Assembly (NCBI GenBank): GCA_963710645.1
Contig: CAVQBD010000009.1
Coordinates: 62,001-126,000, forward strand
Source: FEB-10 sp963710645
GTDB taxonomy: Bacteria > Acidobacteriota > Thermoanaerobaculia > Thermoanaerobaculales > Sulfomarinibacteraceae
Length of the DNA stretch: 64,000 nt
Direction of reading: 5' to 3'
Position numbers and translations under genes: made by a program. The notes beneath the pieces were generated by a model that saw only the letters and a program-made list of their open reading frames with translations, ran no database searches and was not told where the DNA came from. Below, in pieces: positions 42,601 through 50,221 of the stretch (position 1 is the first letter of the stretch; each line of letters begins with the position of its first letter).

Positions 42601-44334
42601 ATGGGACTCCTCTCGCGCCTCCGATCGTCCCTTACATACCCAATTGCGGCGACCCTCGTGCTCGTGACGGTGGTTCCCGTCGCACTGGTGGGATGGCGTC
42701 TTGCCGCTTATAACCGGGAACACTTGACGACCGTGGAGAAACGATTTCTGTCTTTGGAAGCGCGCGGACTCGCCGTCGAGGTTGCAGAGTTTCTGGGAGG
42801 ACACCGGATCCAGCTCAACAGCACGGTTCGAGGCATCGAAGCCGGTGGCACCATCGATCTGTCTGATTTCGAGGCCCTCCTCCAGGACATCGCTTCAAAA
42901 CCCGATCGAGCCTTCACCTATCTCCAGATCCTCGATAGTCGCGGCAGGGGCACCTACGTACGCAGTCCGAATCTGGATCTCGAAACGGAAGAGATCCTCA
43001 CCGCCGCCATGGGTGAGGCACACGCCGCTGCCCTCGACGGCGAAGCCATCGAGAGTCTGATTCCAAACCTCCCACAGACCGACGCTGCCGCCGCGATTTT
43101 CGGCTTTCCGCTGAGATCCTCCGATGGAGACGTCTGGGGCAGTTTGACCGGAACACTGGATCTCTCAGCCCTGGAGGTGCGCTTCGAGGACAGTGCCCTG
43201 GCGGGGTTTATTGTGACATTGTTCGACGACACCGGCAGAGTGCTGGTCTCGTCCCACCCCCGTCTTCGAGGATACGACCTCTCCTCCTCGCCGCTGGTCC
43301 GGGATTTGCTGGAACGCCCGATGCACATTTCGAGCCGGTACGAACACCCGGTCCCGTCGGTGGCGCGCGAGGCGCTCGGTTCAGTGGCACCAATCCCGGG
43401 GGTAGGTTGGGGGGTACTGGTGGAACGATCCACCGTCGAGGCCTTCGCCCCGGTCAGGGTCATGCAGCAGCGAACCCTGGTGATCAGCGCCATCGCAGCC
43501 CTCGTTGCGCTCGGCCTCGGCTTCGCCCTGAGCAGGCAACTTGTCTCACCCCTCCAAAGCCTCGCCGGTATATCGTCTGAGATTGCCGACGGGAACTTCG
43601 CCGTCCGGGCCGACGTCAAGGGTCAGGATGAACTCGCCCAGCTCGCCGGGAACTTCAATCACATGGCCGGGAGCATCGAGGCCCTCGTGCGGCGCCTCAA
43701 ACAGGCGCTGCGCCAGAACCAGGAGCTCTTCCTCGAGACCATTCGTACCCTCGCAGCGGCCATCGACGCCAAGGATCCCTATACCAGAGGGCACTCCGAG
43801 CGGGTCAGCTCGTATTCCATGGCCATCGCCCGCCATCTCGAGCTCTCCCCGGAGGAGGTCTTCCGGCTCCGGACCGCAGCCATTCTGCACGATGTTGGGA
43901 AACTGGGCATTCGCGATGGCATTCTCAACAAGCCCGGCGGATTGACCGATGACGAGTTTGCCGTCATGCGCACGCACCCGACCATCGGAGCGCAGATCAT
44001 GGAACCCATCCGAATGCTCAAGGACATCATCCCGGGAATTCGGAATCACCATGAAACCTGGGACGGCAAAGGCTATCCCGACCGGCTGAAAGGCGAAGGC
44101 ATCCCACTTGTCGCAAGGATCATCGGCGTTGCGGACACCTTTGACGCCATGACCACGAACCGACCCTATCAGAAAGCCAAGACCCTCGAATTCGTGCTCG
44201 ATAAGATACGAGCAATGTCAGGTACACGATTCGACCCGCAGGTGGTGGACGCGCTGCTCGCTGCGGTCGAGGCGGGAGACGTCACACCTCCCCGCTTCGA
44301 CGAGCAGGTCGAGCCCAACCAGGAGGTTTCATGA
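42601..44334 (+). CDS. membrane HD-GYP phosphodiesterase with Cache-like sensor and HAMP
   Basis: A 577-residue two-helix membrane protein. Helix 1 (residues 16-35), a periplasmic Cache-like sensor (about 40-270), helix 2 (about 285-305), a HAMP domain (about 306-360, LVSPLQSLAGISSEIADGNF) and an HD-GYP domain (about 375-550). The HD pair (ILHDVGKLGI) and the GYP motif (HHETWDGKGYPDRLKG) are intact, so it should hydrolyse cyclic di-GMP. It is first in an overlapping series with a TPR lipoprotein (ATGA overlap), a roadblock protein and ftsY. The open frame extends upstream to 42220, antisense to the PolX-like gene, and is rejected. Confidence 0.92.
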   Translation: MGLLSRLRSSLTYPIAATLVLVTVVPVALVGWRLAAYNREHLTTVEKRFLSLEARGLAVEVAEFLGGHRIQLNSTVRGIEAGGTIDLSDFEALLQDIASKPDRAFTYLQILDSRGRGTYVRSPNLDLETEEILTAAMGEAHAAALDGEAIESLIPNLPQTDAAAAIFGFPLRSSDGDVWGSLTGTLDLSALEVRFEDSALAGFIVTLFDDTGRVLVSSHPRLRGYDLSSSPLVRDLLERPMHISSRYEHPVPSVAREALGSVAPIPGVGWGVLVERSTVEAFAPVRVMQQRTLVISAIAALVALGLGFALSRQLVSPLQSLAGISSEIADGNFAVRADVKGQDELAQLAGNFNHMAGSIEALVRRLKQALRQNQELFLETIRTLAAAIDAKDPYTRGHSERVSSYSMAIARHLELSPEEVFRLRTAAILHDVGKLGIRDGILNKPGGLTDDEFAVMRTHPTIGAQIMEPIRMLKDIIPGIRNHHETWDGKGYPDRLKGEGIPLVARIIGVADTFDAMTTNRPYQKAKTLEFVLDKIRAMSGTRFDPQVVDALLAAVEAGDVTPPRFDEQVEPNQEVS

Positions 44335-45146
44335 AGCTCTGGATCTCGTGCGCGGTGTTGCTGATTGTCGCATTCATCGGAGGGTGTGCCAGCAGCGGTT
44401 CTTCCCAGTCTCCATCGTCGACGTCGAAGACGAAGACGACATCCGAATCACAGACCACCAACACCGCACGGCAGGATCCGCTGTATTCGCTGACCTTGAT
44501 GCGCCAAGGATCGGTCCTCCTCCAACAGGGACAGTACGATGAGGCCCTGCTCAAATTCGAGCAAGCCAACCAGGTCGCGCCGGGAAATGCCACCGTCCAC
44601 AACATGATGGGTGTGTGTTATCTCAGGAACCGAACCTACGATGAAGCGCTGATGTCATTCAATACAGCCCTCGAGTTGGCACCGGCCTACACCGACGCCC
44701 GGAACAACCGGGGCACCACCTATCTTGCCCTTGGTCAGCTTCGACTCGCCGAGGTGGACTTCCTCGCGGTGTTGGGTGATTCGACCTATCCCAACCGCTA
44801 TCGGGTCTACTACAATCTCGGCACGACCTACTATCAGCAGGACCGCTTGGGCGCCGCTGAAGAGAATTTCCAGAAGGCCGTCACAGCGCCCTTCCCTGTG
44901 TACGAGGCCTATATCCAACTCGCAAACGTCATTCTCCAACAGGGTCGGGAGCAGGAAGCGGTGGAACTTCTCGAGGAGGCCAGGCTCAAGTTTCCCGAAC
45001 GCAGTGAGGCATCCTTCGAGCTCGGCAAAACGCTGATGGAACTCGGTCGGACCGAGGAGGCTCGACCCTATCTCGAGGAGGTCATCTCTAAGGATCCGGA
45101 GTCGGAGAACGCTCGGCAGGCGGCGGTGTTTCTCGACTTGGCCTAA
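44331..45146 (+). CDS. TPR-repeat lipoprotein (PilF/NlpI-like)
   Basis: A 271-residue outer-membrane-type lipoprotein. Lipobox FIGGC gives Cys19, followed by a Ser/Thr-rich linker to about residue 48. From about 50 there are some six tetratricopeptide repeats (GSVLLQQGQYDEALLKFEQANQ, MGVCYLRNRTYDEALMSFNTAL, NNRGTTYLALGQLRLAEVDF, YNLGTTYYQQDRLGAAEENF, LANVILQQGREQEAVELL). The arrangement resembles PilF/PilW pilotins of type IV pili. It overlaps the HD-GYP stop by 4 bp, and its stop shares one base with the next ATG. Role as an assembly factor is inferred. Confidence 0.85.
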   Translation: MKLWISCAVLLIVAFIGGCASSGSSQSPSSTSKTKTTSESQTTNTARQDPLYSLTLMRQGSVLLQQGQYDEALLKFEQANQVAPGNATVHNMMGVCYLRNRTYDEALMSFNTALELAPAYTDARNNRGTTYLALGQLRLAEVDFLAVLGDSTYPNRYRVYYNLGTTYYQQDRLGAAEENFQKAVTAPFPVYEAYIQLANVILQQGREQEAVELLEEARLKFPERSEASFELGKTLMELGRTEEARPYLEEVISKDPESENARQAAVFLDLA

Positions 45147-45508
45147 TGCCCTTCCACTACGTGCTCACCAATCTGCTGGTGGACGTCCCCGAGGCGGTCG
45201 GTGCAATTTTTCTGGACGCCGATGGGGAGACCATCGAGTGGGTCAGCCAACGATCCAGCGAGCCGTTCCAGCTCAAGATCGAGGGTGCCTACCAGGCAGT
45301 GATCAAACGCCAACTCGATGCAGCCGCCGTCGCCACCGGCGCAGGGTCGCTAAAATCGTACGCATTGGTCGGGCGAAAACTGGCAACGTTGACTGAGGTG
45401 TTGCCCCATGGCTACTATGTGGTGCTCGTCGCGCATCGCACGGGCTCTCTGGGTCTTGCGAGGTACCACCTGCGAAGGGCCGCAGGCATTCTCGCCGACG
45501 AAATCTGA
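45146..45508 (+). CDS. roadblock/LC7-domain protein
   Basis: A 120-residue small cytoplasmic protein with the roadblock/LC7 fold: VDVPEAVGAIFLDADGETIEWVSQ at the start (first strands), a central helix (YQAVIKRQLDAAAVATGAG) and the strands YALVGRKLATLTEVL and GYYVVLVAHRTG. Such proteins (MglB and relatives) often act on small GTPases in polarity and motility. No MglA-type GTPase is in the window, but FtsY, an SRP GTPase, follows. Its ATG shares the A of the TPR gene stop codon (TAATG), so it is tightly coupled. Confidence 0.83.
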   Translation: MPFHYVLTNLLVDVPEAVGAIFLDADGETIEWVSQRSSEPFQLKIEGAYQAVIKRQLDAAAVATGAGSLKSYALVGRKLATLTEVLPHGYYVVLVAHRTGSLGLARYHLRRAAGILADEI

Positions 45509-45537
45509 CGTTCTATCCGACACGAGCTGGGGGCCTG

Positions 45538-46470
45538 ATGGCGAGCATTCTTCTTAATAAACTAAAACGTGGCCTGTTCATGACCCACACCGAGTTTCTG
45601 GAACGGGTGGGAGATGCTCTCAAGCGAACAGGGCCCGTCGAACCCTCTCATCTGGACCGACTCGAAGAGGCGCTGATCTCTGCCGATGCCGGGGTGAATC
45701 TATCGGTTCGGCTGGTTGACGACCTGCGAGCACAGGTGCGCAAGGGCAATATCACCACCGCCGAAGAACTTCGACCAGCCGTCCGCGAGCGACTGCTCGG
45801 ACTCCTCAACGCGGCCGCAACATCTGCACAATCCTCGGTCACGGCCGGCCGGCCAAAGGTCACATTGGTCGTCGGAGTGAACGGCACTGGAAAGACCACA
45901 ACAGTCGCCAAGCTGGCGAAGCGACGCCAAGATGCCGGCCATTCGGTGGTCCTAGCGGCGGCCGATACATTCAGAGCCGCCGCGGTGGAACAGCTCAAGG
46001 TCTGGGCCGAAAGGGTTGCAGCGCCCGTGGTCCACCAGAGAGAAGGAGCAGACCCGGCGGCGGTCGTCTTTGACGCGATCAAGACGGCCAATTCGCGCGA
46101 CCTCGACGAGGTGCTCGTCGATACGGCAGGAAGGCTCCACACCCGGACGAACCTGATGAAAGAGCTGGAAAAGGTCCGCAACGTCGCGGCGCGGGAGGTA
46201 CCCGGAGCGCCCCATGAGGTCTTGCTCGTGCTTGACGCGACCACCGGTTCCAACGGCATCGAGCAGGCTCAGCGATTCGGCGCCACGGCCGGGGTCACCG
46301 GCGTCGTGCTCACAAAGCTCGACGGAACGGCGAAGGGCGGCGTGATACTGGCCATCGCTGATACCCTCAAGCTGCCGGTTCGATGGGTCGGTGTGGGAGA
46401 GGGTGTGGACGACCTGCTGCCGTTCGATCCCGAAGACTTCGTGGACTCGCTTCTCGATATGGAGGCGTGA
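45538..46470 (+). CDS. ftsY: signal recognition particle receptor
   Basis: A 310-residue SRP receptor GTPase that docks ribosome-SRP complexes at the membrane for insertion of inner-membrane proteins. It consists of the N domain (residues about 10-95) and the G domain: G1 VVGVNGTGKTTT, AADTFRAAAVEQL, G3 VDTAGRLHT, G4 LTKLDGTAKGG, and the closing motif VGVGEGVDDLLPFDPEDF. The acidic A domain of E. coli FtsY is missing, as in many bacteria; the short N-terminus LLNKLKRGLF may form the membrane-targeting helix. It follows the roadblock gene by 29 bp. Confidence 0.96.
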   Translation: MASILLNKLKRGLFMTHTEFLERVGDALKRTGPVEPSHLDRLEEALISADAGVNLSVRLVDDLRAQVRKGNITTAEELRPAVRERLLGLLNAAATSAQSSVTAGRPKVTLVVGVNGTGKTTTVAKLAKRRQDAGHSVVLAAADTFRAAAVEQLKVWAERVAAPVVHQREGADPAAVVFDAIKTANSRDLDEVLVDTAGRLHTRTNLMKELEKVRNVAAREVPGAPHEVLLVLDATTGSNGIEQAQRFGATAGVTGVVLTKLDGTAKGGVILAIADTLKLPVRWVGVGEGVDDLLPFDPEDFVDSLLDMEA

Positions 46471-46651
46471 TACCATCCGAGGGTTGTCTGTCTCTTTGTT
46501 TTCTTGAGATCGGAAGGAAGACGCCACATGCCGTCGCCGGGACTGAAAAGGGGAGAATTTTCCACATCCGCCTCCCCCCCACGGCGATTGCAAACGCCCG
46601 ACAATTCCCATCGCAGAACCACCACCGCCCACGAAAATTGTCTGGAATCGG

Positions 46652-47788
46652 ATGACCTGCGAACCATCTGACGCGGATGCCGGCCTGATGCGGCGCGCGC
46701 TGGACCTGGCGGTTCGGGGCCGCTGCGGAGCGTCCCCGAACCCACTGGTCGGGGCCGTGGTGGTCGATCGGTCCGGATCGATCGTTGGTGAGGGCTACCA
46801 TGCTCGGTGCGGTGGTCCTCATGCCGAAATCGTAGCCCTTCGCGAAGCGGGTCACCGTGCCAACGGCGGCAGTCTATTTGTGACCCTCGAACCCTGTAAC
46901 CACCATGGCAAGACACCCCCGTGCGTGGATGCCATCCTCGAGGCGGGAATCCAGCGGGTGGTGGCCGCGATGCGAGACCCCAATACGGCCGCTTCCGGAG
47001 GCCTGGAACGACTCCGCACCGAAGGGGTCGACGCCAGCATCGGCGCCGAGTCCGACCGTGCCCGTACCATGAATCGGAGGTGGCTGACCTGGGCCCAACT
47101 CCGTCGGCCGTGGGTGACTCTGAAGGCCGCGGTTTCGCTCGACGGTCGGATCGCCACCCGAGCCGGCCAGTCGAAGTGGATCACCGGTGAAGGAGCTCGT
47201 CGGCGCAGCCTCGAGCTTCGTGAGGAACACGATGCGATTCTCGTGGGCGTGCGGACGGTTCTTTCGGATGATCCGCGCCTGACGCGCCGTCTGGGAATGA
47301 ACCCCAACGGTGCCTGGCTGCGGGTGATCCTCGACTCGCGCCTGCGCACACCCACCGAGGCGCACGTCGTCCAGGTTGATCCCAGCCGCACGTTGATCGC
47401 CCACACCTCCTCGGCCTCGCCTGAGGACCGCCGCCGGTTGTTGGCCGCCGGAGTTCGTCTCGTCGAGTTCACCTCCAACACATCCGACCGCGTTCATTTG
47501 CAATCTCTGCTCGAACATCTCGCTCAGCTCGAGGTGGCGGCCCTCCTTGTCGAGGGGGGTGCGTCGGTTCATGGCTCCTTCGTGGATTCCGGCCTCGTCG
47601 ACGAGGCCGTGTTCTTTGTCGCCCCCATGCTGATCGGCGGGCCCGGTCTGTCGGCGGTAGCAGGCCGAGGCGTTGCAGATCTCGAACTGGCCCCCCGGTT
47701 GTCGTTCGAGAGCATTTCTCGCCATGGCCCTGACCTGGAACTCTGCGCAGTGCGCCGCGAGGATGAAGATGTTCACGGGTCTGATTGA
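46652..47788 (+). CDS. ribD: riboflavin biosynthesis deaminase/reductase RibD
   Basis: A 378-residue bifunctional enzyme acting on the second and third steps of riboflavin synthesis from GTP. The N-terminal deaminase has the zinc motifs HAEIVAL (residues about 51-57) and EPCNHHGKTPPC (about 76-87). The C-terminal reductase has VTLKAAVSLDGRIATRAGQSKWITG, EEHDAILVGVRTVLSDDPRL and LVEGGASVHGSFVDSGLVDE. Lengths are normal. The last 20 bp overlap the start of ribE. No FMN riboswitch was recognised in the 180 bp upstream. Confidence 0.95.
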   Translation: MTCEPSDADAGLMRRALDLAVRGRCGASPNPLVGAVVVDRSGSIVGEGYHARCGGPHAEIVALREAGHRANGGSLFVTLEPCNHHGKTPPCVDAILEAGIQRVVAAMRDPNTAASGGLERLRTEGVDASIGAESDRARTMNRRWLTWAQLRRPWVTLKAAVSLDGRIATRAGQSKWITGEGARRRSLELREEHDAILVGVRTVLSDDPRLTRRLGMNPNGAWLRVILDSRLRTPTEAHVVQVDPSRTLIAHTSSASPEDRRRLLAAGVRLVEFTSNTSDRVHLQSLLEHLAQLEVAALLVEGGASVHGSFVDSGLVDEAVFFVAPMLIGGPGLSAVAGRGVADLELAPRLSFESISRHGPDLELCAVRREDEDVHGSD

Positions 47789-48413
47789 GGCAGTGGGCAC
47801 AGTCGCTCGACTCAGCCGCTCGGGCCGCGGGGCGCGACTGGCTGTGACCGGTGTCCGATGGCCCCATGGTGAGGCACCGACGCACGGTGACAGTGTCGCC
47901 GTCAACGGAGTCTGCCTGACTGCGATCGACCCCCGCCAGGATGCCTTCGAGGCGGATCTTTCCCCCGAAACACTCCAACGATCTCTCTTCGGCGAGATTC
48001 ACTCGGGTGACCGTGTCAACCTCGAACGCGCACTGCGGCTCGGTGACAGATTGGGCGGCCACTTGGTCCAGGGGCACGTCGATGGGGTCGTTCGCCTGCT
48101 CACGATTCGCGACGAGGGCGGATTCGCACGCTGGAGGATTTCGTTGCCAACAGATCTGGCTGCGGAGGTGGCGCCGAAAGGGAGCGTGACCATCCACGGT
48201 GTCTCGTTGACGGCGTCCGCCGTAGGGGGCGACTGGTTCGAGGTTGTCCTGATCCCAGAAACACTGTCCGCCACCACTCTGGGAGAGTTGCGAGGCGGTG
48301 CTCGGCTCCATCTAGAGACAGACGTGCTCGCCAAGTATGTGGCTCGCAGGCTCGGGGACCCTCGGCCATCAGCCATTCTCGAGATGTTCGGCCCGGAGGA
48401 TGGCGGTGCGTAG
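47769..48413 (+). CDS. ribE: riboflavin synthase, alpha subunit
   Basis: A 214-residue enzyme that dismutates two 6,7-dimethyl-8-ribityllumazine molecules into riboflavin. It is built of two similar halves, each with typical marks: MFTGLIEAVGTV and DSVAVNGVCLT in the first, GGHLVQGHVDGV between, and GSVTIHGVSLT in the second. The ATG at 47769 is chosen for the canonical MFTG start and GAGG spacing; an in-frame ATG lies at 47763. It overlaps ribD by 20 bp and the next gene by 8 bp. The ribB/ribA and ribH genes usually found next are not here. Confidence 0.95.
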   Translation: MFTGLIEAVGTVARLSRSGRGARLAVTGVRWPHGEAPTHGDSVAVNGVCLTAIDPRQDAFEADLSPETLQRSLFGEIHSGDRVNLERALRLGDRLGGHLVQGHVDGVVRLLTIRDEGGFARWRISLPTDLAAEVAPKGSVTIHGVSLTASAVGGDWFEVVLIPETLSATTLGELRGGARLHLETDVLAKYVARRLGDPRPSAILEMFGPEDGGA

Positions 48414-49395
48414 AATCGAACCCGCATACCCCGACCTGATCCCGGTGACGCACCTCGTCCGTCCAGGTTATCTCCCGGGTCCTCGCGTCGCCCTCGACCC
48501 GATTCGAATGGGCATCGTGTGGGAGGACGCCCCGCAGCGCATCTTGCCGGCCGAGGGCTCTGTTCCCCGCGACCCGGTCCGAGCCATTGTCTTCGCACGC
48601 GTCGCGAGGGACCGCAACGACGTTCTCCACCGACTCCTCGACCGGGGATCTTCAGCGCTGCTGGTTCTCGACGATCCATCCGTCACACCGAGAGATCTGG
48701 GCATCGACACCCTCGAGAACGACCTTCGCCTCACCGTTCTGATGCCGGTCTTACCCTTCCCGTTGAGCAACGGGCTCCGTCTGCCATCTTCGTGGAAAAA
48801 ATCACGTTGGGGCGCGGTACTGGGCTTGTTCCCGTTCCCGGGCGCGGCCGAGGAGGTCGTGCGCAGAATCGATCAACTCGACGGCGCGGGGGCTCGGTTC
48901 GCTGTAGCGGCTCCGCTTCTGTTGACACCCAAGGACCGGCACCGGATCCTCGATGGAAGCGAAGGGACTGGCATCGAAGACGAACTCGAAAACTGCCTCT
49001 TCCATGCCGATGTGGCGCGCGGTCTTCATGCCCTCGAGAGATTGGCCGGCGTGCGCTTGAACGACGTCGGCATGGATCCTTTTGTACCGTGTATGGTTCC
49101 CCACGGCCACAATCCCGACGCGGTTCGAACCGCGGCCATCCTGAGGCTCTGGGCGCGCAGACTGGACCAGAGCCACGAAGAATCCTCATGGGGGTGGCGG
49201 CTGCGTAGGGCCGCGGCGGCCCTGGATCGGCTCCCCAACGATCCTGCCACGCTCGCAGTTGAGGACAACCTGCGTATCGTCCCAGGATTCGACGAGTGGG
49301 TGGAGAGCTTCACTCGCGCAATTTGGCATGGGGGTGGCCCACTGGACGAGGCGTGGCGTCTCTGGTCGGGGGAGGACGGTTCGGGAACCGACTAA
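48406..49395 (+). CDS. unknown protein in the rib operon
   Basis: A 329-residue cytoplasmic protein that overlaps the end of ribE by 8 bp. A GTG at 48406, 6 bp after GGAGG, is the likely start; the ATG at 48400 sits too close to the same site. No family is recognised. Visible features: PVTHLVRPGYLPGPRVALDPIRMG near the start, FPFPGAAEEVVRRIDQLDGAGARFAVAAPLLLTPKDRHRIL in the middle, and EENLF-like conserved-looking segments GMDPFVPCMVPHGHNPDAVR and LAVEDNLRIVPGFDEW near the end. No signal peptide or membrane helix. The tight overlap suggests a role linked to flavin metabolism, or simple convenience of transcription. Confidence 0.75.
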   Translation: MRRIEPAYPDLIPVTHLVRPGYLPGPRVALDPIRMGIVWEDAPQRILPAEGSVPRDPVRAIVFARVARDRNDVLHRLLDRGSSALLVLDDPSVTPRDLGIDTLENDLRLTVLMPVLPFPLSNGLRLPSSWKKSRWGAVLGLFPFPGAAEEVVRRIDQLDGAGARFAVAAPLLLTPKDRHRILDGSEGTGIEDELENCLFHADVARGLHALERLAGVRLNDVGMDPFVPCMVPHGHNPDAVRTAAILRLWARRLDQSHEESSWGWRLRRAAAALDRLPNDPATLAVEDNLRIVPGFDEWVESFTRAIWHGGGPLDEAWRLWSGEDGSGTD

Positions 49396-49440
49396 CGACC
49401 ATCCCGACCCTCCCCCTCAACCAACAATCCCGCCGGGGCC

Positions 49441-49469
49441 TTGCGTGGCCACGGGCCGTACGCTACTAT
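49441..49469 (+). promoter_or_regulatory. sigma-70-type promoter of tRNA-Ala
   Basis: TTGCGT (49441-49446), a 17-bp spacer and TACTAT (49464-49469) make a good housekeeping promoter. The start would fall about 8 bp before the tRNA. Confidence 0.7.
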
Positions 49470-49483
49470 CTCGGTCCCATAGT

Positions 49484-49559
49484 GGGGCCGTAGCTCAGTT
49501 GGGAGAGCGCAGCGTTCGCAATGCTGAGGTCGTGGGTTCGATCCCCATCGGCTCCACCA
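49484..49559 (+). tRNA. tRNA-Ala (anticodon CGC)
   Basis: Full cloverleaf: acceptor GGGGCCG/CGGCTCC with the G3-U70 pair that identifies alanine tRNA, D arm GCTC...GAGC, anticodon stem CAGCG/TGCTG with loop TTCGCAA (anticodon CGC, codon GCG), T arm GTGGG-TTCGATC-CCCAT, and an encoded CCA end. Confidence 0.97.
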
Positions 49560-49595
49560 ATTTCGTTCTCATCCCCTCGGACTGAGAACGAAATT
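49559..49595 (+). repeat. 12-bp inverted repeat abutting the tRNA 3' end
   Basis: AATTTCGTTCTC and GAGAACGAAATT are perfect inverted copies separated by 13 bp (ATCCCCTCGGACT). There is no T-run after it, so a normal terminator is doubtful. Confidence 0.75.
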
Positions 49596-50221
49596 GCCAC
49601 GGCGAAGTCCGTAGGACGAAGCCGGGTACGAAGAGCCGAACCACGAAGCCGCCCACTGGCGACGTTTTCTCACCTCTTCGGTCGAAGATCTCACAGCTGC
49701 GTTAGCCCCCTAGACATCTCTCAAATCACACCATTTCGAATCCCCGATAGGCCATTTGCCACGATGAGTAATACGGGGTGCATCCTGCACAACGCCTTCT
49801 CGCCAAAATGTACCCCCCCAGATCTTTGGCGCGTCTGCTCCCTTTGGGGAAACCTGCGCTTACTCTGAGGAAACGGGCGGCGTTCAGTGCAACCTGACCC
49901 GTCCTCGAATGGCTGCGATCGCGCACGGTCCCCTGACAGCCATGGGTACCCTGCTTTGCTGTTCTTCTCTCCCCAAGTGGCCACCGACTAAATTCACAGC
50001 CGACAAGGCCCTTTCCCAGCGTGCAATCTCCCCTGCAGAAACCGAGGCAAAAGACAACATCACGAGACATTCTTCCGGTAAACCACCCCAAATGAGCCTA
50101 GCCCTGATCTCTCATATTTTGTTGGCGGCAATCAACCTCAATCTCCACCAAGGAACCTCGTTCTTTGTCGCCTTCTCAACTGCCTTGTCTCTCACTGGAC
50201 TTGAGTGTTAGGATATAGGAA
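49560..50221. other. 662-bp gene-free stretch after tRNA-Ala
   Basis: No convincing gene on either strand. It starts with a 12-bp inverted repeat touching the tRNA end (49559-49596), then a zone with repeated ACGAAG words to about 49655. The rest has lower GC than its surroundings and leads into the low-GC GGDEF gene. Open frames of 87-121 codons on the minus strand show no recognisable family. Confidence 0.6.
49614..49652 (+). repeat. short imperfect direct repeats (ACGAAGCCG)
   Basis: GGACGAAGCCGGGT, then TACGAAGAGCCGAA, then CCACGAAGCCGCCC: three copies of an ACGAAG(A)GCCG word spaced 12-13 bp. Confidence 0.55.

Noticed and set aside
46471..46651. FMN riboswitch before ribD
   Set aside because: None of the conserved RFN element blocks is recognisable in the 180-bp gap.
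46560..46670. Minus-strand sequence IPDNFRGRWWF resembling a sugar-dehydrogenase motif
   Set aside because: Only a few residues match, no longer frame supports it, and it overlaps the ribD start; probably chance.
49726..50091. 121-codon minus-strand frame in the gene-free stretch
   Set aside because: No family pattern, no ribosome site, and odd composition; more likely an open frame by chance.
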